Shown here: in pieces, positions 8,259-16,133 of the stretch
Numbering within the stretch: the first letter of the stretch is position 1
Layout of the letters: every line of letters begins with the position of its first letter
DNA from: Alphaproteobacteria bacterium
GTDB lineage: Bacteria; Pseudomonadota; Alphaproteobacteria; Puniceispirillales; Puniceispirillaceae
DNA: 45,584 nucleotides
Direction of reading: 5' to 3'
Assembly: GCA_009919335.1 (NCBI GenBank)
Contig: RGCC01000003.1
Location: forward strand, 1-45,584
The notes under the pieces: generated by a model
Told to the model about the DNA's origin: nothing
Database searches by the model: none
What the model saw: the letters and a program-made list of their open reading frames with translations, nothing else
Program-made: the position numbers and the translations under genes

Positions 8259-8768
8259 ATGGCGTCAGCCAGCGTTGCGGTAAAATTTCTGCGATGTGGA
8301 TGGCTTGGCCTCGTCATATTGCTGTTGCAGGCCCTATGGCTAGCACCAGTTGCCGCGGATGATGTTTTAAGGGCACCCGATTATACCAGCGGCAGTATAA
8401 TGCTGTTGCAGGGTGGACAGCAGACGCCCTTAAAGTTTGATGTACGCTTTGCCCAAACGCCTGAACAGCACAGATTTGGGCTGATGTTCAGCCCGCCATT
8501 GGCGCCGCAAAGCGGTATGCTGTTCATCTTTGAAGATGCGGCGCCGCGGTCATTCTGGATGAAAAATACGCCTATCGCGCTTGATATGCTGTTTTTTGCG
8601 GCTGATGGCAGGCTCGTCACGACAATTGCCAACGCCGCGCCCCATAGCCTAACGCCGCGCCGATCAAAGATACCTGCAAAATATGTTTTGGAAATTGGCG
8701 ACGGTGAGGCGAGCCGGTTGGGCCTTGGGGCAGGGACGCGCCTCCAGCTTCCGCTTGTCAGTGAGTAA
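8259..8768 (+). CDS. Secreted DUF192 family protein
   Basis: From the ATG at 8259 the product has 169 residues. The N-terminal 33 residues are a signal peptide (basic VKFLRCG, hydrophobic LVILLLQALWL, then APVAADD). The DUF192 domain follows, with FDVRFAQTPEQHRFGLMF near 57-74, GMLFIFEDAAPRSFWMKNT near 85-103, the invariant W-M-K-N-T core, IALDMLFF, and KYVLEIG near 144. DUF192 proteins are small periplasmic or secreted beta-rich proteins whose biochemical role is not settled. The frame is open upstream to 8193 inside the antiporter gene, with further ATGs at 8193 and 8238. I chose 8259 because it begins the signal peptide. No ribosome-binding site clearly decides. Confidence 0.8.
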   Translation: MASASVAVKFLRCGWLGLVILLLQALWLAPVAADDVLRAPDYTSGSIMLLQGGQQTPLKFDVRFAQTPEQHRFGLMFSPPLAPQSGMLFIFEDAAPRSFWMKNTPIALDMLFFAADGRLVTTIANAAPHSLTPRRSKIPAKYVLEIGDGEASRLGLGAGTRLQLPLVSE

Positions 8769-8863
8769 AATCCTGCAGCTTCATTCAAAAAAGTAAAATA
8801 AATCGTATTTTGCACGCGATGAATGCTTGAAATTCCGTAACAGGGGGGATATGAAAGCAGCGT

Positions 8864-8940
<77 letters not shown>

Positions 8941-9190
8941 TTTCCCAAATATCTCTTTTATTGCTGCTACAGTCTGCCGTCGGATTTTGCTGTCTTATTG
9001 CGCATCACGAGGTGATTTGTCCGCTCGTTTGGAGTGCCGGCTAGATCCGAGACCCGTAACTATGGCCTAATCATAGTGGTAATTGACAATCAGCCTTGCC
9101 AAACTTGGATGAATGTGGCTTTTAAAAAAGGGCGGCAGTCGTTATTCACCAAATTCCGCCAAGTGACCGTCTTAAAAGGATGAGGTTTTT

Positions 9191-9994
9191 GTGAGTAGCC
9201 CAATCGAAAAACAAAATAGTCTCGAACTGCGGGATATTCATAAAAGCTATGATGGGCTGGCCGTCCTGCGCGGGGTTAGCCTTACCGCAAAGCCGGGAAC
9301 GGTAACGTCGATTATTGGATCATCGGGATCTGGAAAATCGACGCTATTGCGCTGTGCTAATCTTTTGGAAACCAGTCAGGGCGGCGATATTATTTTTGGC
9401 GGTGAGGCATTGCGCTGGCAGGCCGAGGGTGAGAATAGGCATCCCGCCGACAAGGCGCAGGTTCGGGCACTTCGCCAACGTGTTGCAATGGTGTTTCAGC
9501 AATTTAACCTGTGGACACATATGACGATCTTGGACAATGTGATCGAGGCGCCAGTAACCGTTCTTGGCAAAAACCGCAATGATATGCGCGAGATCGGGCG
9601 CGAATTATTGGCCAAGGTTGGCATTGCTGATAAGGCGAATGCTTGGCCTGCAATGTTGTCAGGCGGTCAACAGCAACGTGCCGCCATTGCGCGGGCATTG
9701 GCGATGAACCCCGAGGTTATCCTGTTTGATGAGCCAACATCCGCCCTTGACCCAGAGCTTGAGGCCGAAGTTGTCGAGGTGATTTTGCAGCTGGCGCGTG
9801 ATGGCCGCACGATGATCATGGTCACACATGATATGCAGCTTGTTCGCGATATTTCCGACCATGTGATCTTTTTACATGAAGGGCTGGTTGAAGAAGAGGG
9901 CAATGCGGCCGATATGTTCACCGCACCAAAATCGTCAAGATTAAGCCAGTTTTTGCGTTCTGCTGTTACAATTGACAATAAATCTGCTAGATAG
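9191..9994 (+). CDS. Polar amino acid ABC transporter, ATP-binding protein (HisP/GlnQ type)
   Basis: A protein of 267 residues starting at GTG after an AGGATGAGG ribosome-binding stretch. Walker A GSSGSGKST is at about residues 43-51, the Q-loop in VFQQFNLW near 101, the ABC signature LSGGQQQR near 156-163, Walker B VILFDEPTSALD near 176-187, and the switch His in VTHDM near 211. The E-G-E-N-R insertion and length are typical of the HisP/ArtP group that drives uptake of basic or other polar amino acids. It is the first gene of a four-gene operon with binding protein and two permeases. The substrate cannot be read from sequence. The 250 bases upstream (8941-9190) should hold the promoter. Confidence 0.92.
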   Translation: MSSPIEKQNSLELRDIHKSYDGLAVLRGVSLTAKPGTVTSIIGSSGSGKSTLLRCANLLETSQGGDIIFGGEALRWQAEGENRHPADKAQVRALRQRVAMVFQQFNLWTHMTILDNVIEAPVTVLGKNRNDMREIGRELLAKVGIADKANAWPAMLSGGQQQRAAIARALAMNPEVILFDEPTSALDPELEAEVVEVILQLARDGRTMIMVTHDMQLVRDISDHVIFLHEGLVEEEGNAADMFTAPKSSRLSQFLRSAVTIDNKSAR

Positions 9995-10067
9995 ATTTAT
10001 AACGCGTGTCACCTTTTGCTGTATCGGGACTATTGCGGAATAAACCACAACAATCAGGAGTGTAACG

Positions 10068-10790
10068 ATGAAATCACTTTTATTTGCCGGTGTGCTGGCC
10101 GCACTTAGCATCAATATTGCAAATGCCGACACAATCCGTATGGGCACAGAGGGCGCATACCCTCCCTATAATTTTATCAATGACAAAAAAGAAGTTGATG
10201 GGTTCGAGCGCCATCTTGGTGATGAGCTGTGCAAACGCGCAAACCTTACCTGCGTTTGGGTGGTAAATGAGTGGGACTCAATCATCCCGAACCTGTTAGC
10301 AGGAAACTATGACACCATCATTGCCGGGATGTCGATCACTGACGAGCGCGATAAGGTTATTGATTTTACCGAGGCTTATTATCCGCCTGCACCATCATTT
10401 TACGTCGCGCTTACGGGGTCTAATGTGAACCTTAAGGGCGGTGTTATCGCCGCACAAACCGGCACAATTCAAGCTGGTCATGTGGCGGCTAGTGGGGCAA
10501 CCCTTGTTGAATTTGCAACACCTGATGAGACGATCGCTGCGGTTCGCAATGGCGAGGCTGATGCAGTGCTTGCTGATAGCGATTATCTTGCACCAATCAT
10601 TAAAGAATCTGCTGGCAAGCTGGCTCAGATCGGCGAAGTCTATCTTGGCGACGGTATCGGCATGGGCGTTCGCGAGTCTGATAGCGCGCTAAAGGAAAAG
10701 ATGAACAAGGCGATCCAATCGATGAAACAAGACGGCTCATTGAACAAATTGCTGGTCAAATGGTTCGGTGCTGACGTCAAAACCTACTAA
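10068..10790 (+). CDS. Periplasmic amino acid-binding protein of the ABC transporter
   Basis: A protein of 240 residues with a signal peptide (MKSLLFAGVLAALSINIANA, cleavage likely after ANA) and then the type II periplasmic-binding fold of family 3. Visible signatures are GTEGAYPPYNFIND near residue 27, VDGFERHLGDELCKRANLTC near 43, and IAGMSITDERDKVIDFTEAYYPP near 89-111, which covers the ligand-binding Arg of the SITxxR motif. The ligand is likely a polar amino acid such as arginine, ornithine, lysine or histidine (inferred from family). A ribosome-binding AGGAG precedes the ATG. The gene is followed by a stable hairpin within the operon, a common way of giving the binding protein mRNA extra stability. 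Confidence 0.92.
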   Translation: MKSLLFAGVLAALSINIANADTIRMGTEGAYPPYNFINDKKEVDGFERHLGDELCKRANLTCVWVVNEWDSIIPNLLAGNYDTIIAGMSITDERDKVIDFTEAYYPPAPSFYVALTGSNVNLKGGVIAAQTGTIQAGHVAASGATLVEFATPDETIAAVRNGEADAVLADSDYLAPIIKESAGKLAQIGEVYLGDGIGMGVRESDSALKEKMNKAIQSMKQDGSLNKLLVKWFGADVKTY

Positions 10791-10906
10791 TGACCAAATC
10801 TTCTAACATCACAGAACCGGCCAGCAATTATATGTTGGCCGGGGTACCTGTCCGGCGTAAGAGTGACTGGAAAACCTCGCTTTGCGCTGCGGCCGGCGCG
10901 ATTTAG
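10790..10906 (+). CDS. Possible 38-aa ORF between binding protein and permease genes
   Basis: An ATG that overlaps the stop codon of the binding-protein gene (TAATG) opens a frame of 38 codons ending in TAG 9 bases before the permease start. The product is hydrophilic with no recognisable domain. The start-stop overlap hints at translational coupling, but the same DNA carries the intercistronic hairpin at 10817-10842, so the frame may be fortuitous. Confidence 0.22.
   Translation: MTKSSNITEPASNYMLAGVPVRRKSDWKTSLCAAAGAI
10817..10842 (+). promoter_or_regulatory. Intercistronic stem-loop in the ABC transporter operon
   Basis: Bases 10817-10826 pair with 10833-10842 over 10 positions (one G-U) around a 6-base loop, and the outer part is GC only. 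No T run follows, so this is not a terminator. Its place directly after the binding-protein gene fits an mRNA-stabilising or processing hairpin that sets a higher level of binding protein than of permeases. Confidence 0.55.
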
Positions 10907-10915
10907 GCGGGCCTT

Positions 10916-11803
10916 ATGTTTTCCGTCTGTACCGATCCTTCGCTGCTTTCCGGTTTTGATTGGTTTGCCTGTTATCTGACAACGCCGAAGCATCTCACAT
11001 TTTTTGGATCATTCTTTTTAGTCCTGCTGCTCATTGCGGTCGTTGCCCCCGTTGCGCTAGGTCTTGGATTTGCTGCTGCGGTTGCCAGTCGGTCAGCGTC
11101 ACCGTTTTTATCGCTTCCGGGGCGGGGTTATGTTGCGCTGGCGCGGGGCGTTCCTGACATCGTGTTTTTCCTGTTTGTACCTATTGCGCTCGATCAGGCT
11201 TTTGAATATCTGCGTTATCTTATGATTTGCCCTGATCAACCGGGCGGGGTCTGGCAGGGCAATGATTTCATCGTCTGCAGTGCCGCGAAATTGCCGCTCT
11301 CCACTGCTGCACCAATTTGGCATAGCGTCTATGGATTTGGGCTTGCCGTCATTTCGTTTGGCATTGTTTTTGGTGCATTTGCCGGCAATGTGCTGGTCGG
11401 GTCTTTTAAGGCTGTTCCCATCGCGCAAATTCAGACAGGTGCCAGTTTCGGCATGACGGATTCGCAAATTTTCCGCCGAATATTGGTGCCGCAAATGTGG
11501 GTCTTTGCCTTGCCCGGCCTATCTAACCTCTGGCAAATTCTAATTAAAGCAACGCCGCTTTTGTTCCTATTGGGTTTGCAGGATATCGTCTATTGGGCGC
11601 GCGAGCTTGGCAGTTCCAAGACTGGTATTTATGCCTATCCTCATCCGGATTGGCGATTATATTATTTCGCATTTCTACTGATCTTCTATCTTGGCCTTAC
11701 CGCCGTCAGTGAGGCCGCATATAAGCGTCTCATGGCACGATTGAGCCACGGGCAGGGGACGATTGCCAGTGCTGGCAAAACGTCTCTTCGAGGCGGGGTC
11801 TAA
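10916..11803 (+). CDS. Amino acid ABC transporter permease (HisQ type)
   Basis: A protein of 295 residues with about six hydrophobic helices. The cytoplasmic EAA loop is seen as GASFGMTDSQIFRRILVPQ around residues 178-196, the site of contact with the ATPase. The GVPDIVFFLF stretch near residue 79 corresponds to the conserved RGxPxxxxLF helix start of polar amino acid permeases. It carries an insert (residues about 103-130, CPDQPGGVWQGNDFIVCS) between helices that is larger than in E. coli HisQ. The ATG start lies behind GGCGGGCC. It pairs with the next permease to form the inner-membrane channel. Confidence 0.88.
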   Translation: MFSVCTDPSLLSGFDWFACYLTTPKHLTFFGSFFLVLLLIAVVAPVALGLGFAAAVASRSASPFLSLPGRGYVALARGVPDIVFFLFVPIALDQAFEYLRYLMICPDQPGGVWQGNDFIVCSAAKLPLSTAAPIWHSVYGFGLAVISFGIVFGAFAGNVLVGSFKAVPIAQIQTGASFGMTDSQIFRRILVPQMWVFALPGLSNLWQILIKATPLLFLLGLQDIVYWARELGSSKTGIYAYPHPDWRLYYFAFLLIFYLGLTAVSEAAYKRLMARLSHGQGTIASAGKTSLRGGV

Positions 11804-11807
11804 GGGC

Positions 11808-12650
11808 ATGAGCAGTTGTTTTGAAACGATCCAAGCCTATGGATTGCGCGCCATTGGAATCGGTGAGCGACTTTTACCTAAAACCGATATTACCTTATGT
11901 GAACAGATGGTGCTTATCGGTTCTGGGCTGATCTGGAATATCTATTTTGGCATTTTGGCAACCGGATTTGGCTTTTGGTTTGCGGTCTTTTTATCACTTG
12001 GTCGGGCAAGCCCGCTTGCCATCCTGCGCGTGGCGGCGGCTGGATTTGTGTTTCTGTTTCGAGGCTCGCCATTATTTATCCAGTTTTTCTTTGCTTATGA
12101 GGCCTTCGTGCTTTTGCCAAAGGTTGGGCTCACGCTTGACCTTGGCGTTGTTGTTATTGATGCAACTACAGGCTGGCTGACAAAAGCATGGGCAGGCGCG
12201 CTTTTTGTGCTGTTTTGCAATACCGCCGCCTATTCGAGTGAGATTTTCTCGGGCGCTATGCAGGCTGTACCAAATGGGCAAATCGAGGCTGCACGCGCTA
12301 GCGGGATGACCAAATTCCAAATATTCCGCCGGATTATGTTTCCGAACATGCTGCGCCTTGCGTGGCCTGCCTATATGAACGAAGCGATATTTCTGTTCCA
12401 TTCAACGACATTGGTCTTTTTCTCTGGCTTTCCGGCATGGCGCCAAGAAGGTGATGCGCTTTATTACGCGTCATATTTTGCCGAAAAAACCTTTAACCCG
12501 TTCGTTCCTTATCCGATCGTCGCAGTCTATTTCATTCTGATAACCCTCATCATTATCGGTTTTTTCAGCGTTACCGGCAGCTATTTAAACCGCTCAGTTC
12601 CGCAACAACGACGGGTCAAGCCGCGCTTTCGGCCATTACTCTGGCGTTAG
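11808..12650 (+). CDS. Amino acid ABC transporter permease (HisM type)
   Basis: A protein of 280 residues from the ATG at 11808, four bases after the previous stop. The frame is open back to a TTG at 11763 inside the upstream gene, but the ATG gives the usual N-terminus. Signatures are FLFRGSPLFIQFFFAYEAF around residues 79-97 (the RGSPLxxQ helix) and the EAA loop EAARASGMTKFQIFRRIMFP near 161-180. With the preceding permease it forms the heterodimeric channel. The gene ends 16 bases before the convergent DUF3445 gene, with no obvious terminator between. Confidence 0.87.
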   Translation: MSSCFETIQAYGLRAIGIGERLLPKTDITLCEQMVLIGSGLIWNIYFGILATGFGFWFAVFLSLGRASPLAILRVAAAGFVFLFRGSPLFIQFFFAYEAFVLLPKVGLTLDLGVVVIDATTGWLTKAWAGALFVLFCNTAAYSSEIFSGAMQAVPNGQIEAARASGMTKFQIFRRIMFPNMLRLAWPAYMNEAIFLFHSTTLVFFSGFPAWRQEGDALYYASYFAEKTFNPFVPYPIVAVYFILITLIIIGFFSVTGSYLNRSVPQQRRVKPRFRPLLWR

Positions 12651-12665
12651 GCGCATATCTAGCTG

Positions 12666-13544
12666 TTATTTGCGGGCGGCGGGTATTCCAGCAGCGCGGC
12701 GGATAGCATCCAGATACAGTGACGCCCCTTTATAGTGCCTTTGCGCGTCCGGCAAATCCTCGAGCAACTGTCCAAGCGACGCCAACGCCCCCTCAACCCC
12801 CACCCAATCGCCAAGCGATTCAAGATTGGTGCGGATGGTGAATAGAATATGCCCCGATTTTGGCAATTTGCGCAGTGTCTGCCGTTCAATGCGGACAAAA
12901 ATATCATCGATTTTGGTGGCGTTATCGCTACTCGGACGGGCGCTCCGCTGCGGGGTATAAAGGTTTTGATCTATTTGCAAAGACCAATTGAAGCGACAGC
13001 TGATTGGGCCTGATTTCATGTTATTAAAAAACCTATTAACCGGCGTCTCTAATCTCTTGTCATAATCTGGAACCGGCGCATGGACAGCCGACATTGGCTT
13101 TGCGATTTTGTCGGTTAAAACCCAATGCGCCGGAAAGGCGATGGCGCCCGCACTTAGAACCCAATCAGGTTCTGTTGCACCAGCAGTCATCACCGGACTT
13201 ATAATCGCCAGATCTTCTGGAATTGAACGCGCGGCAGCTTCTAAAGGGTGAAGATCACCGCGGGCCGGCAGCGATATATCCAAATAATCTTGTGCATATG
13301 CAGTTATCAATTCCCAGCATTCCTGCGACGCATCATCACCAAGATCAATGGCCGCAAACACATCACCTAAAACTTCATCAAATAACTTATTTTTAAGGGC
13401 TATCTGCTGGACTCTGCTATGGCTATTGCCGAAAATATCATCATGCGGCAACCATTCGGCCTCTGGACAAAACTGCAGTCCCATTTTCAGGCTGGTGCCT
13501 AATCTTTCCCAAATGGGTTTCTTGCCATTCATCACTTGTGCCAC
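12666..13544 (-). CDS. DUF3445 family protein (haem-dependent oxidative N-demethylase-like)
   Basis: A protein of 292 residues. The C-terminal half carries the signature of this family: FNWSLQIDQNLYTP near 195, then RSARPSS, DDIFVRIERQTLRKLPKSG near 223 and LFTIRTNLE near 244. Family members include haem-containing dimethylamine monooxygenase subunits and N-demethylase-like proteins. The reaction of this one is not known, and removal of methyl groups from small methylated amines is a reasonable guess in a marine bacterium. It stands alone, convergent with the ABC transporter, and has no neighbouring flavin or ferredoxin reductase. Confidence 0.8.
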   Translation of the reverse strand: MAQVMNGKKPIWERLGTSLKMGLQFCPEAEWLPHDDIFGNSHSRVQQIALKNKLFDEVLGDVFAAIDLGDDASQECWELITAYAQDYLDISLPARGDLHPLEAAARSIPEDLAIISPVMTAGATEPDWVLSAGAIAFPAHWVLTDKIAKPMSAVHAPVPDYDKRLETPVNRFFNNMKSGPISCRFNWSLQIDQNLYTPQRSARPSSDNATKIDDIFVRIERQTLRKLPKSGHILFTIRTNLESLGDWVGVEGALASLGQLLEDLPDAQRHYKGASLYLDAIRRAAGIPAARK

Positions 13545-13663
13545 CCAGTTAGACGCCTGATTAGATATTGAAAGTTTGCGGCATCAAGATCATCACTGCA
13601 ACTCCATAAGCTCTGTTTGACATCACCAAACCGCAGGAGCGCTGGACAGGATTGGGGTTGGAG

Positions 13664-14434
13664 CTAGGCTTTGGACGGTACAAACAAATAATCCGTAGCC
13701 TCGCCAATAGCTGAAACCTGATCCCAGCCATAACTGTCAGTCAACACATAAGCATCATAACCAGCGCCAATAAATTGCGCAAAGATATCAGCAGCTGAGC
13801 CGGCAAAATTGTCGGCGCGCCCCTGTACCAGCTCAATAAACCAAATTGGCCGCATTTGATGTAATAGGTTGGGCGCACCATCCAGCACAAATTGTTCCGC
13901 GCCCTCTACATCAATTTTAACGATGTCAACATTCGTGATGGCCTCATCACTGAGCACATCATCCAGCCGTCGTGCCGTTACCGTCTCAATAAATGCGTGC
14001 GCACTATCACCGCCCCCGATATGCGAAAGCCCAACCCGAAGTGACCCTGACTTTTTCACCGGCGTTTTTAACTGAACCTCTGCATCCTGATGACTGAGCG
14101 CGAGTTTACGGCAGCGCACAGCAGACAGATTTGAGGTCACAATTTCCAAGATCGAATAGACGTAATTCGATGGTTCGATTGCCAGCACGAGTTTTGGCTT
14201 ATTGGACGCCGCCACAAACGCCTTGGTAAACAGACCAACATTCGCACCAACATCTATGATCACCGGTTTCTGGGTGTCGCACCTTGACATGATTGCGGCA
14301 ACCAGCTGTGTCATTCTCTGGCTACGCTTGGTCTTTGACAGCAGGCCAAGCCACCTAATTTTTTGCGGAATGGAGTAGGATTTATTGAAAAGAACTGAAC
14401 CAAAAGCCACGAAAAAAAACCTGTAACAAAACAA
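13664..14434 (-). CDS. FkbM family SAM-dependent methyltransferase
   Basis: A frame of 256 residues. The methyltransferase fold begins near residue 59 with VIIDVGANVGLFTKAF (the glycine-rich SAM loop), followed by LAIEPSN near 85 (acidic residue binding the ribose), and VDIVKIDVEGAEQFVLDGA near 168-186, the hallmark of the FkbM family. Members methylate sugars, polyketides or surface glycans, and the substrate here is unknown. The N-terminus is unsure. The open frame can begin only at a TTG (14434), yet an ATG-started hydrophobic frame (14499 to 14311) runs into the same region and would join in frame by a one-base slip on the T8 tract at 14412-14419. Later internal starts are possible too. 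The gene has no linked glycosyltransferase. Confidence 0.8.
   Translation of the reverse strand: MFCYRFFFVAFGSVLFNKSYSIPQKIRWLGLLSKTKRSQRMTQLVAAIMSRCDTQKPVIIDVGANVGLFTKAFVAASNKPKLVLAIEPSNYVYSILEIVTSNLSAVRCRKLALSHQDAEVQLKTPVKKSGSLRVGLSHIGGGDSAHAFIETVTARRLDDVLSDEAITNVDIVKIDVEGAEQFVLDGAPNLLHQMRPIWFIELVQGRADNFAGSAADIFAQFIGAGYDAYVLTDSYGWDQVSAIGEATDYLFVPSKA
14412..14419 (-). other. Homopolymer T8 (minus strand), candidate frameshift site
   Basis: Eight A on the plus strand (T on the coding strand) at the N-terminal region of the FkbM methyltransferase gene. In the upstream ATG frame the tract reads as a U UUU UUU slippery heptamer in the phase needed for a -1 shift into the methyltransferase frame. 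A single-base gain in the tract would have the same effect. Confidence 0.4.
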
Positions 14435-14610
14435 AATAAGAACACAGATACAGCTATAATACAGAACAGGCCGAGCCGGAAGGCGATTATCGCTGTCATC
14501 GCGATTGTCGGCCGTGCCGCATCATAAAATTAGGCTTTTCGTGCGCAGCATTTAAACCTATAAATATCACATTGCCGGTATTGGCGCTGTTTAAAACGAT
14601 CGAGGCTGAA

Positions 14611-14928
14611 ATGACCGCAAAAATTTACAAACCCAGCAAAACGGCGATGCAATCGGGCCGTAAAACCAAAATTAGCCGCGGGTGTGAATGGGTTCTGGCC
14701 TATACGCGCAAAAGCCCAGCCAAACCCGATCATTTAATGGGGTGGCAATCATCATCTGATACGGCGCGTCAGGTGCGGATATATTTTCCTGATATGGAAT
14801 CGGCGGTCACCTATGCCGAGGCGAACGACATTGACTATGTGGTGCAAGCACCGAAATCACGCCGTGTAAAGCCAAAGGCCTACGCCGATAATTTCGCCTT
14901 TACCCGAAATGGTGCTTGGACACACTGA
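14611..14928 (+). CDS. NDUFS4-type accessory subunit of respiratory complex I
   Basis: A protein of 105 residues from the ATG at 14611, which has GAGG five bases upstream. The longer open frame from 14572 lacks this support. Motifs match the ETC complex I NDUFS4/18 kDa family: ARIYKP-like AKIYKPSKTAMQSGRKTKISRGCEWVL at residues 3-29 (read in two pieces), LMGWQSSSDTARQVRIYF near 43-60, and a C-terminal YADNFAFTRNGAWTH. In alphaproteobacteria and mitochondria this subunit sits on the peripheral arm of NADH:ubiquinone oxidoreductase and stabilises it. It is encoded apart from the nuo operon, as is usual, and is followed by a hairpin and tRNA-Arg. Confidence 0.92.
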   Translation: MTAKIYKPSKTAMQSGRKTKISRGCEWVLAYTRKSPAKPDHLMGWQSSSDTARQVRIYFPDMESAVTYAEANDIDYVVQAPKSRRVKPKAYADNFAFTRNGAWTH

Positions 14929-14930
14929 AA

Positions 14931-14969
14931 ACGGGATCTCGGGGGTGAAGACCCTACGGCAAATCCCGT
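14931..14969 (+). promoter_or_regulatory. Hairpin between the NDUFS4-type gene and tRNA-Arg
   Basis: ACGGGAT (14931-14937) is perfectly complementary to ATCCCGT (14963-14969), with an inner GGG/CCC pairing. It starts 2 bases after the stop codon. No run of T follows, so it may be a processing or 3'-protecting structure ahead of the tRNA rather than an intrinsic terminator. Confidence 0.4.
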
Positions 14970-15017
14970 CTGGACAAAGCTGGTAAAAACCGGCACAACC
15001 AAGCGCATCTTTTAAAA

Positions 15018-15094
15018 GGTTCCGTAGCTCAACTGGATAGAGCAGCTGACTTCTAATCAGCAGGTTGGGGGTTCGAGTCCTCCCGGAATCGCCA
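15018..15094 (+). tRNA. tRNA-Arg (TCT)
   Basis: A 77-base cloverleaf including an encoded CCA. Acceptor GGTTCCG pairs with CGGAATC (one G-U), discriminator G. The anticodon loop CTTCTAA contains TCT. This tRNA reads AGA and AGG codons, which are rare in most genes of the window but frequent in the 6.1-8.0 kb segment. Confidence 0.97.
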
Positions 15095-15147
15095 TTATCC
15101 CTGCGAAAAATAGCTTCAAAAAAATGCGAGACATTGTTGGCGGTTGC

Positions 15148-15423
15148 TTAAAAAGGCAGAAAACCTCTGATCAATGGCAAGAAAGCGAGCAGTTTTTGAA
15201 GCAAGCCCATGACGCTGATACCAAATCGTGGCAACACAAAGAACACAATGCCAGCTATCACCGCGCCAAATAACAAAACAGGCAGCAGGCTTGGCTTGCT
15301 TGGTCTTGCTTCTGCGTCTAGCACCTTTCCATCAACCACATCATCACTCTTCTTGGAGAAGAGCTTTGATAAAAGTAATCCAATGGCGATGCCGACAGCG
15401 GCTAAAATTATTAATCTGATCAT
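15148..15423 (-). CDS. Small membrane protein with two helices, 91 aa, function unknown
   Basis: From the ATG at 15423 the product has 91 residues. There is an N-terminal helix (MIRLIILAAVGIAIGLLLSK), a charged loop of about 28 residues with KKSDDVVDGKVLDAEARPSK, a second helix (about 49-67), and a hydrophobic C-terminal helix ending in RGFLPF. The frame runs open to 15501, but the upstream part is not protein-like. The gene is transcribed towards tRNA-Arg. The general form recalls the membrane anchor of DnaJ-like proteins in alphaproteobacteria, but no J domain is present, so I leave it unassigned. Confidence 0.6.
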   Translation of the reverse strand: MIRLIILAAVGIAIGLLLSKLFSKKSDDVVDGKVLDAEARPSKPSLLPVLLFGAVIAGIVFFVLPRFGISVMGLLQKLLAFLPLIRGFLPF

Positions 15424-15815
15424 TGCGTAGATGTTGGGTTTAGCCCCACAAAAATCAACTGCATTATTGCTGTAAAGGTGAGGGGGGGCAAGAAATCGCA
15501 CCCTTGATCACTCGATATTAAGTGTTCTCAAATTTTTTTGCAAAAAAAGCCCGCGCCAAATTAGCTGTAGGCTTTGTTACGACTGTAGCATTTTGACAAC
15601 CGCACTTTGTTTACAGATAAAAACAACCAACAATGTTGTTTGCCTGCCTATTGATGCTTGGTTGCGGTTTATGGACTATAGCACTCTGGTGATTGAGGAC
15701 CTATAGCAACCTACTTTGTGTATTTATGTATATAAGTCCTTAAAAAACTCGGCAGTGCGGCATTTTGGGTGGCGCTGCAAAAAACGCATCATATTCATGC
15801 AAAAACAAGCCTTCT
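15424..15815. other. Gene-free region with a possible promoter
   Basis: I see no coding frame here. TTGACA at 15593-15598 followed after 16 bases by AGATAA (15615-15620) is a fair sigma-70 promoter pointing right. Just beyond lies a short palindrome (AACAAC 15622-15627, GTTGTT 15635-15640, with an inner CAACA-A-TGTTG). It could start a longer precursor of the predicted small RNA or act as an operator. This is suggestive only. Confidence 0.25.
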
Positions 15816-15844
15816 TTGCATAATGATTTACCGCTAAACAATAA
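15816..15844 (+). promoter_or_regulatory. Putative promoter of the predicted small RNA
   Basis: TTGCAT at 15816-15821 and CAATAA at 15839-15844 are separated by 17 bases. The predicted start is at about 15851, where a G-rich run begins, which fits the 5' end of the structured RNA described next. Confidence 0.4.
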
Positions 15845-15850
15845 CACCTA

Positions 15851-15985
15851 GGGAGGGGGTCCGGTGGTTATCAGGAATTGCCATCGGGCCTTACCTCTCT
15901 ACGACACCCAAATTCATTTCCTCCAGCCGAATTTGGACTAACCGGCCTCACTGCCTTCCTCCCCCAGGCAGTGGGGCCTTTTTTT
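15851..15985 (+). ncRNA. Predicted trans-acting small RNA with anti-Shine-Dalgarno loops (AbcR/CcsR-like design)
   Basis: About 135 bases with no coding frame, a promoter in front and a strong intrinsic terminator behind. Three hairpins can be drawn by hand. First: 15858-15867 with 15881-15890 (10 pairs, two G-U), 13-base loop containing AGGA. Second: 15908-15915 with 15929-15936 (8 perfect pairs), 13-base loop ATTTCCTCCAGCC. Third: 15944-15955 with 15967-15978 (12 pairs, one G-U), loop TTCCTCCCCCA, followed by seven T. Two of the loops therefore expose CCUCC, complementary to ribosome-binding sites, as in AbcR, suhB/alpha-r and CCUCCUCCC-motif (CcsR, 'cuckoo') RNAs of alphaproteobacteria. 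The G-rich 5' end can alternatively pair with the terminator loop. The family match is by design, not by sequence identity. Confidence 0.55.
15944..15985 (+). terminator. Intrinsic terminator of the predicted small RNA
   Basis: A 12-bp stem (15944-15955 with 15967-15978, one G-U pair), an 11-base C-rich loop, and a T7 run at 15979-15985. This is one of the strongest terminators in the window, yet no protein gene ends here, which is what drew attention to the RNA upstream. Confidence 0.85.
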
Positions 15986-16133
15986 GCAAAAAATCACTTT
16001 TAAGATTCACAAACCCTCTATTCTGTGATTCACTCGTCCGATGATTGAAAAAGTGGCAAAAGAAGCTGCGGTGACTTCATCAACGCTGTAGCTCTTTTCT
16101 AATGTCTATTTTTTTTTAAAAAATGTTGGGAGA

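Noticed and set aside
15851-15985. 6S RNA, SRP RNA, RNase P or tmRNA
   Set aside because: No conserved SRP GGAAGGAAGCAGCC-type loop, no RNase P core, no tRNA-like ends, and no 6S-type closing stem with a central bubble. A three-hairpin regulatory RNA fits better.
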